Positions 46,220 through 57,538 of a DNA stretch of 64,000 nt are shown in pieces. The stretch is from Hypomyces perniciosus (lineage: Eukaryota; Ascomycota; Sordariomycetes; Hypocreales; Hypocreaceae): assembly GCA_008477525.1 (NCBI GenBank), contig SPDT01000007.1:5828001-5892000 (forward strand), in the 5' to 3' direction. Numbering within the stretch: the first letter of the stretch is position 1; every line of letters begins with the position of its first letter. Position numbers and translations under genes: made by a program. The notes under the pieces were generated by a model that was not told the origin of the DNA, did not search any database, and saw only the letters and a program-made list of their open reading frames with translations.

Positions 46220-47010
46220 CTTGAACAGCAATGGTGCGGCTGCTCAATGAAGCTGCGATAATCAGGCTTGAAGGTACGAGGTGACGACGGCGCGGTGGTT
46301 GGCGGGGCTCCCCTAAGCCATGGAAGCTGTCGTCAAGGTGTGGGGCCAGGAGCTCTGGATGAGGTAATCTTGATGCCTCGATCTCAAGGCGCAGTTCGAG
46401 CTAAATCCGGGAGCAAAAGCCCTACACCGCCACGCCGCCACACCACGTGGACCGTTTTCTGCCATGAAGGATTTTCCTCGGCTGCCTAGCTCACGTGATT
46501 TCGCTCATCGATCGCGCCGCCTTTGCCACACCGAACGCGCGCCCTTGTGACATGACAATGAAATGCGCCAGGCTATTTGAAGGTCATAGTCGCACCACCT
46601 ATTTCTTGTCTGCCTGCGCGTTTATAGCAAACAATCACACCTGTTCAGAACGATCTCTCGATCACACATCTCACCTCCGCATCCGAATCCATTGACCTCT
46701 TTTTCAATCAAAATTCAGACTGGCTGTGCGCTCTTTGCCGCCGTTATTCATCTGACACAGTGGGGGACCAGGGCCTGGCGGTAAACAGGGGTGCGCTTTG
46801 TCGCGTCCATCGCGGGGGATAATACTACAGACTGACGGACTGATCGGTCATTAATAGGTAAGACACACAATCAGTCAGCCCTCGCGTTGGAGTTTGTGAA
46901 TCGCATTCTTTGCACTTCCTTCTCTGTCACCTTACGCGATCTGTGATCTGTCTTGTACTGACGCTTTGTGCAGTTCTTTTATTCTGCACCTGCGCGCAAG
47001 GGTCGACGAC
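46220..47010. other. Divergent promoter region
   Basis: Shared between ARPC3 (minus) and the unknown gene starting at 47011 (plus). TTTGTGCAG at about 46966-46974 could be the acceptor of a 5' UTR intron of the latter. Confidence 0.5.
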
Positions 47011-48384
47011 ATGACCACTTCTGGCCCCTCCATGTCCTCTGGCGGCAAGAAGTCATTGCCTGCCACTAGGCCTTCAACAATGCAAAGGCCTCGAAAAGAA
47101 CGATCATCACCTTCTTCGTCGCCAAATCTAAGCGCAAGACGCACGCGCCGACCTGCAGAGGGCTCGCTGTTGGGCATCATCCGCCAAAATGCTGGAACGG
47201 CTCTCTTCGTACGCCCAATCTGCTGGACAGATCTGCACACCAGACTGCTCGGGGCACAGTTCCATGAGTTGCCTGCTTGCGACACGCCCTTACCATGCAC
47301 TGTGCCTGGATCTCCGCCCACGCAGGGACACATGCGGCCGTCGCGGACTATTACGACCTTGAGTGATGCTCTAACGGAGATTCTCCTACCCTCTGCCATG
47401 CACCCTATCTTGAGTTCTAACGCTGTCAATACAACTCTCACGACGCTGTGGCCCGCAGCGTTTGGCAAGCCGCATCTCCTTCCCGAGTTGCACGTTTACT
47501 TTGGAGGCAAGGTGTACCACGATGCGGTGCGCGTGCAGGCTATGTGGAATTTCCCCTCGGATGCTTCCAGATGCTCCTCGCAGAGTTCCTTTAAGACCGT
47601 ATCAACGCGACCTGCCGACTCAAATGCTCTCTTTTCATCAAGTCCGGCAGTTCATAACCCAGCAAATCTGCCCATGCTCTGCTACATCGGCAAGAACCAA
47701 CTGGCATCAATACGAAAGAGTCTCTTTCGCGTTGTTTCGGGACCGGATAAGGGCTGCAACAGTCCTGTCTTCCGGATACAGATGCTTAGGGCCAAGTTGC
47801 TCGTACCGGAAAACTCGGATCGGGATGCGCATTTTGTCGGCATCTTCCTGGCCATGGCCCAGCGACATTTTTACACGGTACCGCCGCCATCGTTGCGGAG
47901 GGAATCACAATGGACACCACGGAAGGGCAAACCCCCTCGCCCAGATTTTCAAGACCTGAAGTTGAGGATCTTGACACATGACAACGACACCTCAGAGTTT
48001 CTGGTTTACACGGGTTATGTGACAGCAACGTTCCTGGAATGGTTCCATGATCCAAGCAACGCCCCCGGTTGTGACGACGACACGGAAGTGCCAGGGATCA
48101 AGATTGAGTACACAAGAGTGCCTGTTTGGCCAATACTCGGCCTCCGAGAACGACTGGGCAAGGCTTTGGGAGAGGACGTTGTGGGCCAATTTGATCCAAA
48201 TAGCATGGAAACATGGGAGGACGATGATGTCGAGCCCAAACCCAACAGTGGCAAGCGAAAGCGGGAAGCTCTATCGGAAGTCTTTAATGGGGGCTTCGAG
48301 GAGGAGACGGACGACGAGCCATCGCAACTTGGCGGGAAGAAAAGGTGTCTCGGCGAGGGGAACAGGGTTGGTGTTGTGGCATGA
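47011..48384 (+). CDS. Conserved-looking protein of unknown function
   Basis: Single frame of 457 residues from the ATG at 47011 (MTTSGPSMSSGGKK). The frame is open further up but without ATG. The N-terminal 60 residues are Ser/Arg/Pro-rich and probably disordered. The middle has FGKPHLLPELHVYFGGKVYH, LFRVVSGPDKGCNSPVFRIQ, LAMAQRHFYTVPPPS and LRILTHDNDTSEFLVYTGYV, an alternating pattern suggesting a beta-rich fold, then FLEWFHDPSNAP. The C-terminus is acidic with a KRKRE nuclear-localisation-like cluster. I do not recognise a named family. Codon use and length argue for a real gene. Confidence 0.75.
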   Translation: MTTSGPSMSSGGKKSLPATRPSTMQRPRKERSSPSSSPNLSARRTRRPAEGSLLGIIRQNAGTALFVRPICWTDLHTRLLGAQFHELPACDTPLPCTVPGSPPTQGHMRPSRTITTLSDALTEILLPSAMHPILSSNAVNTTLTTLWPAAFGKPHLLPELHVYFGGKVYHDAVRVQAMWNFPSDASRCSSQSSFKTVSTRPADSNALFSSSPAVHNPANLPMLCYIGKNQLASIRKSLFRVVSGPDKGCNSPVFRIQMLRAKLLVPENSDRDAHFVGIFLAMAQRHFYTVPPPSLRRESQWTPRKGKPPRPDFQDLKLRILTHDNDTSEFLVYTGYVTATFLEWFHDPSNAPGCDDDTEVPGIKIEYTRVPVWPILGLRERLGKALGEDVVGQFDPNSMETWEDDDVEPKPNSGKRKREALSEVFNGGFEEETDDEPSQLGGKKRCLGEGNRVGVVA

Positions 48385-50212
48385 CCACTTTGGCACATAT
48401 GAGAGCTGCGGTCAATGATGCAGCACGGGATGGCGTTTAGGTGATGAGCAGGCACTGGTCATGGTAGACGGGTCATGGTAGACGGGCTACTGCATGAAGA
48501 CACGTTTCTCGGGCATCATAAACGGAGCCTTACATGGCTGTGAGGGATTCATGTTTTCGGAGTTGCACAAGGGTGGTTTTTTACGGACGGATGTGCCAAT
48601 ACTAGTCGTTTTAGAGCTCGACGTACATGACTGATGAATTGATCTTGCGATACCCAATGGTTGACAAAACCTAGTAGTGCCCATGTAAGAATGAGATGTT
48701 TTAACTACCATATGGCTGAACCATTGTCCTCATCCAGATACATATGAATCTCTTGAATACCACCTTCCCACTTTGTAGCTTGGCCCGTGGCAAAGTGAAA
48801 CTATTTGAGCCTTTTATTTCTCAAGCACAGGATTGTCCAAGCTTTGAAGGAAAACCGATAATAGAGAGAGAGAGAGGGGGGAAAAAGTTGATTAATAAAT
48901 AAATCAATGATAAGTTAGGGCAAGGTTGAGAATGCTAAAGTCTAGACGTGTTGAGACTCCTTGGCCATGCCTAGGATCTGATAGTAAGCCGGGATAAACT
49001 CAACCCGAACGCTGCAGATTGTATCGGTAGTGCTGATGCAAGTTGAGAAGGGGAGGGAATGCAATTGAATCGAGATAGTTAAATAATGTATAAATAATGT
49101 AGGAAAAACCCTCATTAATGAGGAAAAGCGTGTGGCACTGACATGGTTGGTACCTAGGCGTTGTTTGTTCAGAGTACAAAGTACTTCGTACTCCGTACCT
49201 AATGGTAAATTCGCCCCTGTCTTTGGCATCTTGACTTTCCACAACTCACTCAACACGGGGATATGTGTGACACATCACCTGCATCCCGAGACATACATAC
49301 AATGACGCATGTTCCATTTTAGCTGCGCCGCAGTGGCTTCAAGTGCCTGTACTACTTCGTTTCTAGTAGCACTATGCCTGCAGTGTCATCGCACTACCTC
49401 CTCATTTAGGCATTTGGCCCTGCGTCCTACATGACAACAACGTGCCTCGGCTCCAGGCCCTTTGACAGCGTCGTTTCGCTGTTGACAGCTCCCCATTCTG
49501 ATCTTGCATGTGCCCTTGACGAGGCCATTACGACACTTCAGGCTGCACCCCGCGTCTATACCCCGTGGGGAAGTGGGAATGGCATCGCTAAGACTCTGGG
49601 GCAGGCCTTAGCCGCCTGGCTGGCGATGCGGGGGAGAGAGACTCCGAAGGACGGAGAGAGCGAGACAACGAGCATCTCGATACGACTCCATGAGGGAACA
49701 CAGCAGAACGATCGCGAGCTGAGCTGAAAGACTCTCTACTCCGTATCTCAGCCATGTTGGAGCCAAGATTCCAGGCCCATGTTAAGCTGGAAAGGCTCCA
49801 TGAGTTGGAATTTGTTCCAAAACTGCCGGATAGGTGGATATGTCTATGCGAACCATTTGCGGATCATGCGGAGCCACGGACCATCCCAAGGCCATCTCGG
49901 CCGCATCGTTCATGACAATGCCTTTTTGTGGTTTAGTCCCAGCTCTGTCCCCCAACAGCCTAGTCTCAGGGTGAGAAGAGTATCGGCATGAAAGATGGAT
50001 GCATGCTCGAAGTTTAAAAAGTCGACGAGTTCCCCTAACCCTTCTCCTGCCACGAGTTGACAAGATAAACGCGGGACAGCGTCCTCGTCTCCCCTTTCCC
50101 ATCTCTCGCCAAGTGCTGTGTTGTGTTGGGTTGGTCGAGGGTCCTTGCTAGACGGTTCTTGTTCCGGGGCACATACTCTCACGACGACTTTGTCTACGCT
50201 CCACCTGTCAAT
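48385..50212. other. 1.8-kb intergenic region
   Basis: No supported gene. A cluster of the dispersed CTTCGTACTCCGTAC motif lies near 49181-49199, and a purine run at about 48862-48885. Confidence 0.5.
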
Positions 50213-51916
50213 ATGAAGTTCCTCAAGGCTCTTCCGGCCCTCCTGGGCTTCACCAACATGGCGCTGGCCGCACCAACTCCGGAGGACCTCGAGGCCCAGG
50301 CCACCAAAGTCCCCGTCAACACCGCCTCCGGAACCATCATTGGCCGCTCCCTACTAAACATCGAATCGTTCATGGGAATCCCCTTTGCTGATCCTCCTGT
50401 CGGCCCCCTGAGACTCAAACCACCCCGGAAACTATCCAAGAACCTAGGAACCTGGGAGGCCCCTCTCCTTGCCCCTGCGTGTCCCCAGATGTACATCACA
50501 TCCGACTCCCAAAACATTCTCATTAGACTCCTTGACCAGTTTCTAAAGCTGCCGTTCCTTCAGCCCATCACCGGCCAGGAAGACTGCCTCAACCTCTCCG
50601 TCCAGCGGCCCACTGGCACAAAACCAGGAGACAAGCTGCCAGTCTTGTTCTGGATCTACGGTGGAGGTTTCCAGCTTGGTGCCACTGTCACGTATGATGG
50701 CGCGAGTCTGCTCACCAGTGGCATTAACCAGAAACAGCCCTTCATCTTCGTCGCCGTGAACTACCGCGTCGCTGGTTTTGGCTTCCTGCCTGGAGCCGAG
50801 ATCCTCAGGGACGGCAGCGCCAACTTGGGACTCTTGGACCAGCGGATGGGTCTCGAGTGGGTGGCGGACAATATCGCTGCCTTTGGCGGCGATCCAGACA
50901 AGGTCACCCTCTGGGGCGAGTCAGCCGGCGCCATGTCCATCTTTGACCAGATGAGACTCTACGGCGGAAACGCCACATACAAAGGCAAGCCCCTCTTCCG
51001 TGGCGCCATCATGAGCTCTGGCACCGCTGTTCCCGCCGAACCAGTCGACTCCCCCAAGGCCCAGGCCGTGTACGACAACGTGGTCAACAAAGCAGGCTGC
51101 AGAGGCTCCTCCGACACACTCGCATGCCTTCGCAGTGTTCCTTACAGCAGATTCCTCGACGCCGTTAATTCTGCCCCGGGCATCTTCTCCTATAACTCCG
51201 TTGCGCTATCATATATCCCCCGCCCAGACGGCACCGTCCTCCCCGATAGCCCAGAAGCAATGACCGCTCAGGGCCGGTATTACGCAGTCCCCATGATCGT
51301 CGGCAACCAAGAAGATGAAGGGACACTCTTCTCCCTCTTCCAAACCAACGTCACCTCGACAGACCGTCTCGTCACCTGGCTCTCCGACCTCATGTTCCCC
51401 CGCGCTACCAGGAAGCAACTCACCGACCTGGTCAACACCTACGACACCTCCATCACCAGCGGCAGTCCCTTCCGCACAGGCATCTTCAACGAACTCTACC
51501 CCGGCTTCAAACGCACCGCCGCCCTGCTAGGAGACCTCGTCTTCACGCTCACGCGCCGCATGGAGCTCACCACCTCAGCGCAAGTCAACCCCACCGTGCC
51601 AATCTGGTCCTACCTCTCCTCCTACAACCACGGCACCCCCATCGTAGGAACCTTCCACGCCTCAGACATCCTACAAGTCTTTTACGGCATTCTTCCAAAC
51701 AACGCCATGAGGAGCACGAGGACGTACTTTTTCAATTTCCTGTACAACCTCGACCCGAACCAGGGTGTGGGCGGGTACGCCAGGTGGCCGAAGTGGACCG
51801 AGGGCCAGCAGCTCATGTGGTTCAAGTCTGCGAACGAGCAGGCTTTGCTGAAGGATGACTTTAGGGATAAGAGTTTCCAGTGGATTTCTGCTAATAAGGA
51901 TCTCTTGAGGGTATGA
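50213..51916 (+). CDS. Secreted type-B carboxylesterase/lipase
   Basis: Single frame of 567 residues. The ATG at 50213 is preferred because it starts the signal peptide MKFLKALPALLGFTNMALAA; the frame extends 30 codons upstream. Family landmarks: FMGIPFADPPVGPLRLKPP, EDCLNLSVQRP, the oxyanion hole WIYGGGFQLG, the nucleophile elbow GESAG (Ser about residue 242), an acidic member in NQEDEGTLFSLFQT, and a His in FHASDILQVFYG. These match fungal extracellular lipases of the Geotrichum/Candida rugosa type, which hydrolyse esters of long-chain fatty acids. The true substrate is not determinable here. There are several N-glycosylation sites (NLS, NAT, NVT). No intron is needed. Confidence 0.93.
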   Translation: MKFLKALPALLGFTNMALAAPTPEDLEAQATKVPVNTASGTIIGRSLLNIESFMGIPFADPPVGPLRLKPPRKLSKNLGTWEAPLLAPACPQMYITSDSQNILIRLLDQFLKLPFLQPITGQEDCLNLSVQRPTGTKPGDKLPVLFWIYGGGFQLGATVTYDGASLLTSGINQKQPFIFVAVNYRVAGFGFLPGAEILRDGSANLGLLDQRMGLEWVADNIAAFGGDPDKVTLWGESAGAMSIFDQMRLYGGNATYKGKPLFRGAIMSSGTAVPAEPVDSPKAQAVYDNVVNKAGCRGSSDTLACLRSVPYSRFLDAVNSAPGIFSYNSVALSYIPRPDGTVLPDSPEAMTAQGRYYAVPMIVGNQEDEGTLFSLFQTNVTSTDRLVTWLSDLMFPRATRKQLTDLVNTYDTSITSGSPFRTGIFNELYPGFKRTAALLGDLVFTLTRRMELTTSAQVNPTVPIWSYLSSYNHGTPIVGTFHASDILQVFYGILPNNAMRSTRTYFFNFLYNLDPNQGVGGYARWPKWTEGQQLMWFKSANEQALLKDDFRDKSFQWISANKDLLRV

Positions 51917-52236
51917 CATGGGCGATTTCTTGAGCGTGGTGGTTACTTCTGTATATAGATATAGTTGCATATGTGGGTGTTTGGGCATCGTTTTATGAGA
52001 GTTGACGGGGTATATGATTGAAATGACATGCATATTTTGTTGTTAAAAAATCCATTAGTGAAACTCTTTGGTCGTGCTTATGACTTTTAACATGTTGGAA
52101 ATCGTGAAAGATCACACCAATCCTCAACCAACCACTCCCTTTGAACATTAAAATTTGCATTTACTTATTTGTTGTCATTAATACATTCATGCTAATTTTC
52201 CTTTTCCCTATTCTCTTACAGCTTCCATCCTTGGAG
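51917..52236. other. Convergent 3' region
   Basis: Short AT-rich region between the 3' ends of the esterase (plus) and the aminopeptidase (minus). Nothing else is seen. Confidence 0.6.
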
Positions 52237-55200
52237 TCAGAAATATCCGTTGGCGCCCAGCCACTCCTTCAGCGCTACCGTATCACGTTGCTTATACGAA
52301 GCTCTGCCCCTAATCTTATCCTTGGCCGTCTCGAGCGTTCGGTCAAAGCTCTTGGTGTCCTTGTCCTTGAAGAACTGCTCGATCTCATCGAGAATAGCGA
52401 CATCAGTGAACCGACCCAAGCTGAGGCCGACGAAGCGGTCCACAACGATGGGATTGCCAAGCTTGGCGACAGCCAGGTCCCAGTTGCTCTTCAGGAACTC
52501 CCACTGCAGGGCTCGGCCAACGGGGTTGTTGGCGAGGTTGCCACCGAGGACATGCATATCCGCAGCAGGGACGGCGTTTTGAGGGGGAGATGAGTTGAAG
52601 TTGAAAGGAATGATATTGTTCTTCAAGAGCTCTGCATCATCCACGGTGGAAAGGGCGCCAAGGCAGAGGAGTTTGCCGTCGATAGACTTAGTGGTGAACC
52701 ACTCCTTCTTGAGGATTTCGACCGCACGGGCCGCGTTGTTGTCCAGACCGGCACGCCAAACGGCTGTCCGCAATGACGGGTGGATGGGGTTTGTCTCGGG
52801 GTTCTCGACCCAGGCGTTGAATCGCTTGAGAGCCTCCTCCTTGACCCTATAGAAATAAGTCAGTATCACTCAAAACCATGCTCGGTTAGAAAACTTACTC
52901 AGTGTGGCCAGAGGCAACGGCGCTGCCGATCAGGCTCTTGCGAAGGATACCACCAAGGTAGTTCTCGCCCTCAGGGAACTCCCATCCAACTTGCTTGACC
53001 TTGTCGTCAATCAGCTTCACAACGAAGCTGTTCAGTCCCTTCTTGATTTCCTTGTCCTCAGCAAAGACAGACTTGACCGAGCCCAGGGTGTCAAGAACCT
53101 GGCTCCAGACAAGCGGGTGGTCCTCCTTACCGAAACCTTGAAGGAAGGTCAGGAGAGCGGCAGTAGAGCCATTGCCCGCAAAGGCGAGATCGGCCGTTGA
53201 GCCAATAATGGCGATTTTGTCCTCAGTGCTGAGACGGTCAAGCTGAGTGCTCAGCTTAGCCAGCCTGGAGGGAGGGTAGTTCACGCGATAGAAGCCAGTG
53301 GCGCCGCTGTTGAGCTTATAGAACTCATCATCAACGTCACGAATGATGTCCTCCTTCTGGATCAGAGAGAGGGACGCAACACCGGTCTCGCCCTTCTTGC
53401 CCTCGAGACCAAGAGGAACCCACCAGGTGGTGGTATCATCTTCGGGCTTGACGTCGCCGGTGGACAGGAAACGCGACTGCTTAATGGAAATCTGGCCCGG
53501 CTTCTCATCAACGGTCAGGACGGGGTGGCCAATCTTGGAGATCCAAGGATGCATGATTTCGTTGATATCCTTGCCCGAGGCCTCGCTGAGAGCGTTCCAA
53601 AGAGCCTCGGTCTTGGCGTTGCCATAGGCGTGAGCCTTGAGGTAGTTGGAGACACCCTTGAGGAAGGTCTCAACACCGAGGTGGTTGGCAAGCATGCGAA
53701 TGGCGGAGCAACCCTTGAGGTAGCTGATGTGGTCGAAGATCTGGTTGACGTCAAGGGCATCTCGCACAGGGACGTGGATTGGGTGGCTAGCTCGAATGCC
53801 GTCAAGGCGGAAGGCATTCTCCATACCCTCGTTGACGAACTGGGCCCAAACCTGCCAGTCAGGGTGCAGGTGGTCAACGGCGTGCCATCCGACCCAGGTT
53901 GCGAAGCCTTCATTGAGCCAGAGCTCATCCCACCAGTCCATAGTGACCAAGTTACCGAACCATTGGTGGGCAAGCTCGTGAGCGACGACGTAGGCAACGG
54001 AGTTCTTGAAGCGGGAGTCAGATGTCTTCTCGTCGTAGAGAACCTGGGTAGTGCGGTAGGTGACAAGACCCCAGTTCTCCATGGCGCCGTGGGTGAACTC
54101 ATGGACAGCAAGCAGATCCGACTTGGGCAAGGGGTAGTCAATGTCGAAGATCTCTGAGAAGAAGTCAATAATCTTGGGAGCATGCTCGAGAGCCCATTGA
54201 CCCTGCTCCTTCAGGCCGCGAGTGGTGTAGACACGGACAGGAATCTGCTTGCCGTTGTAGCGACGGTCAGTAAGCTGCTCAATGTACTCAAAGTCGCCAA
54301 CAGCCCATGCCAAAAGGTACGAGCTCATGAGAGGCGATGTCTCGAACGACACCACTTGCCATCCCTCTTTGGAAGGCTTGGTCTCCTTAACGGGCATGTT
54401 GCTGAGGGCGACCTGGTCGACTGGGACCTCAATCTCAAAGTCGAAAGTAGCCTTGAGGTTGGGCTCATCGAAGCAAGGGAAAGCTCGGCGGGCATCACAG
54501 GACTCGAACTGGGTGCTGAACATGTAGTGCCACTCATCGTCGTGGGGAACAGACGGGTTGGGGGTGGCGACGGGCTTGTACTTGCTACGGTAGAAGCCAG
54601 CCATTTCGTTGTTTATGATACCCTCGAACTCGATGACGACAGAGGCCTTCTTGGAAACAGGGATCTCCTGGTCGAAGGCGATGGTGGCACGCTGAGCCTT
54701 GGTGTCGTAGGTGACGTTGGTGGACTCCCATGACTGCTCGGACTTGGTGTTCTCGATGCGAACCTTGGCGTTGAACAGCTTCAGCTCAAGGGTGTTGAGG
54801 ACAATCTCCTTGGTAGGCTTGACGATTTCAGACTGGATACTGTTGAGAGACGGATATGGATGCTGTTAGGGACGGGCCGAGAGAAGATTGGTATAGTAAT
54901 AGTAATAGCAATAGCAATAGTACATACGTCACAGTGCCCTTGTAGGTCCAGGTCTTGAAGTCCAGGTCCCTCAGGGACAGGATGTAGTGGGAGGGCTTGA
55001 CATTGTCGGGAAGCACGTCGCGGTCCGTCATTTTGGATGGATTGCTTGCTCTGGCGTGCGCAGAACAAGATCGAAGGGGGATCCGAGGAAGAAGACTGGA
55101 GAGAGGAGGAGAAGAGGGGGTAAGTCAGCACAAGCGGAGGACAAGCGATAGACTTATAGAGAGAGCGAAGGAGGGAGGGGCAGCTGGACGGACTATGCAC

Positions 55201-55792
55201 CGCAACTGGCTGAATAAGACGAGAGATGCCATGCGACACTGCCAATCAATATGTAAGGTATGTACAGGGAAAATTGTCCGAGACTTGGCTCCAGGCCTGT
55301 GAGGTCTGTGAGGTCTGTGGCGGGGTTGCCTCCATCTTTCTTCACCAACTGCGGGGGCATTGATAGCGATAGCGCGGAGTACGAAGTAGTACACCTAAGT
55401 CATGGTGATGGAGATGGTGATGGAGATGGTGATGGTGATGGTGATGGTGATGCGGGAGCCGCTGAAACGTACCTGCGGGCGCCGGTTCGCGATGATGCCA
55501 ATGGGGGACGAGGCAGAGAGGAGCGAAAAGGCCACGAGGAGCTGCGGAGAGCACGCAATGGCTGAAGACTGATGATGTCATGTTGTTGTTGCTGGTGCTG
55601 GTGCTGGTGCTGCGCAGCACTCGATATGTCCCTGTCAATGGTGCTGATATTCCTCACATCACCACCACCACCACCACCACCACCACCATACGGCCTCAAG
55701 ATGCGATTCGCATTGCTTCGGCTCCGGTTCCACTGCAACAGCGGCTGCTGCGGACGCCGGCCGGCAAACCGCCGCAACAGGCAGCTCGACAT
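52237..55792 (-). CDS. APE2: M1 metallo-aminopeptidase (Aap1/Ape2 type) with an alternative mitochondrial N-terminus
   Basis: Exons 55792-55473, 55095-54928, 54839-52899 and 52846-52237 join in frame to 1012 residues. The family core starts at MTDRDVLPDNVKPSHYILSL (ATG 55031), giving an 884-residue form by itself, the normal size of Aap1/Ape2. The exopeptidase motif GAMEN and the zinc site HELAHQWFGN with the second Glu in NEGFATW are intact. The upstream exon begins MSSCLLRRFAGRRPQQPLLQ and is rich in Arg with no early acid residues, as in mitochondrial presequences, followed by poly-Gly and Gln/His runs. The 377-nt intron between it and exon 2 has donor GTACGT, branch GCTGAC and acceptor CTCCAG, and the join is in frame with the ATG at 55031. 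The enzyme removes N-terminal residues from peptides in the cytosol; Ape2 is also reported in mitochondria in yeast. Confidence 0.92.
55403..55452 (+). repeat. GGTGAT/GGAGAT hexanucleotide repeat in aminopeptidase intron 1
   Basis: About eight units of GGTGAT with GGAGAT variants, inside the long first intron. Confidence 0.85.
55658..55688 (+). repeat. CAC trinucleotide repeat encoding poly-Gly
   Basis: About ten CAC/ACC units on the plus strand. On the minus strand they encode nine Gly in the predicted mitochondrial leader of the aminopeptidase. A TGGTGC repeat at about 55588-55612 encodes the His/Gln run of the same leader. Confidence 0.85.
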
Positions 55793-56842
55793 GACGCGGA
55801 TATATCAGAACGTCACGGACTCCAATCGCGCATTGGAAGGGTTTTTTTCGCACTCGCAAACAAAAGTACTCGCAGCCTAGGTACCTAGGCAGAGAGAGCA
55901 GAGGAGCGCCGTAATTATTATGACCGTACCGCAATAGCGAAGTAGCACTGGGCGGGACCCCCTCCACCACCTATAACGACCCCCTGTCAGCCGAGCAAAA
56001 GCTCCGGGGTCTTCTGTCTCCGTCTTGGGGACCTTTTGTTTGAAAAGTTTTACAATGGCTCGGACTTTTTGAAGACCTCGGCAAGCAGCGGATATGTATG
56101 TATGTCTTGCTCCATCCGCTAACCCAGTTTCAGTAAATCGTCCTTTGCTATCTTTCCTTTCTTTTTTCTGAAGTCTTGTTGAGAAGCAAACAGTTTCCCT
56201 AAATGTGGGCTATGATCAGTAAATTGACTACTACCTAGGTAGTTTAGACAGGCCCTATGACGGAAAAAGACCCGATTACTTAGTCTCGGCATTTCCTCTG
56301 CACGGTACTCGCTCGAAGCTGTCCCTCATCCCCGATTTGTTGGTGAACAAAGGGAGTTGCTTGCTCAGCCACCTATGTATGTCTGAAACCGGCATTATCG
56401 GACTACGACTGGGTGCATGGCCATGGCAACGCGAAAGTTCCTATTCAAGCACGGATTTAGGTGGAGTGCTTTCTAGTGTACTAGTGAATGCATGCTTTGA
56501 CTCTCATTCATTTCTCTTCCTTAAGGGCGAAATTGTTAGTCAATTTTATCAGCACATTGCCAACTGTCTAAATGTCTGTGTGCTTCACTGTCTACATGGA
56601 CATGCTTCTGTCTATATAACCCAAGCATATCCAACAAACAAGATACTTAAGAAGAACATCAACGACGTCATCAACGCCAACGGAACTATTGGCCTACCTG
56701 GCATGGATAGCAAGCAAATGGATAAGCCGATATCATAATCAACTCAAAGATGGCACCACCATCGTCTTTCATAGAGAGAACACAGAACAGCTAAGCCATG
56801 GTATGGCGCTTCACGACTGGAGAAAACAAACAGCAGGGACGC
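55793..56842. other. Intergenic region
   Basis: Promoter side of the aminopeptidase long form, then about 800 bp with no supported gene. A frame of about 130 codons (56337-56738) has no recognisable features. Confidence 0.5.
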
Positions 56843-56850
56843 AAAAAAAA
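56843..56850 (-). terminator. Pol III terminator (T8) of tRNA-Ser
   Basis: Eight T on the minus strand, six bases after the discriminator base of the tRNA. Confidence 0.85.
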
Positions 56851-56856
56851 CATTGT

Positions 56857-56992
56857 CGACAAAGACAGGATTCGAACCTGCGCGACCGAAGCCATATGAT
56901 TTCTGTGTTGACGATTAGAATGTGTTGCTGAATTGAAGGTATCACTGTTGAACTCACCTAGTCATACCCATTAACCACTCTGGCACTTTGCC
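56857..56992 (-). tRNA. tRNA-Ser(AGA) with a 55-nt insertion in the anticodon loop
   Basis: Minus strand. The acceptor arm pairs GGCAAAG with CTTTGTC (one G-U), discriminator G. The D arm has CCA...TGG around GAGTGGTTAA, with an A-box-like TGCCAGAGTGG. The anticodon stem is TATGA with TCATA. There is a long class II variable arm (GGCTTCGGTC), and the T arm holds a perfect B box GGTTCGAATCC. Exon 1 is 56992-56958, the insertion 56957-56903 and exon 2 56902-56857. Removing the insertion at its GT...AG ends leaves the loop CTAGAAA, the standard Ser(AGA) loop, and an 81-nt tRNA. The insertion interrupts the anticodon itself (after position 35), whereas nuclear tRNA introns normally sit between 37 and 38. 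D-stem base 10 is C instead of the common G. It could also be a tRNA pseudogene. Confidence 0.82.
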
Positions 56993-57538
56993 TGTTGCAA
57001 GGTTGAGGTGTAAGCGGAGCATGAGAGAATAAAAAGCAAGGCTTTGCTCTTAAAGGGAAAATAGGCATCCATTTTGATCTACCTACTGTTAATCTCACAG
57101 CCTCATTTCGAAGGGTCAGTAGCGATGAGAGCTGGTGGGACAGGGGCAGCAAGAAGATGGTGATGTCAACATTTGGTCCGATCAAAACACAGCAGCAACA
57201 TACAAACCACCCAATGCTCGCCATGCTCATGCGCCTAGAGATGGAGGCCACGCACGAGCCAAACTGCGCTTGAACCAACAGCCACGTTCATTATAGTCAA
57301 ACGGAGGATCATAGTTAGAGTATGAACACGACAAATATGTTCTGGTCAAGTAGCTATACACAGTCTGTCTATACAGCCTAATAATTGCAAAGAATAGAAG
57401 AGGTGCTATATCGACAGAAAGGACTTTATATCAACAGGAAGAATTGTCCCAAGATGAGATAAAACGGAAACTACCCAACTTTGTTATCCCTGGCCCGTAC
57501 AAGATAGAAACAACGCTAGGGACGAGCGCATGCTGCCT
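56993..57538. other. Intergenic between tRNA-Ser and the secreted protein
   Basis: No supported gene; short frames only. Confidence 0.55.

Noticed and set aside
49431..49727. 98-codon frame with ATG
   Set aside because: No domain, no promoter or splice context, and consistent with chance in GC-rich DNA.
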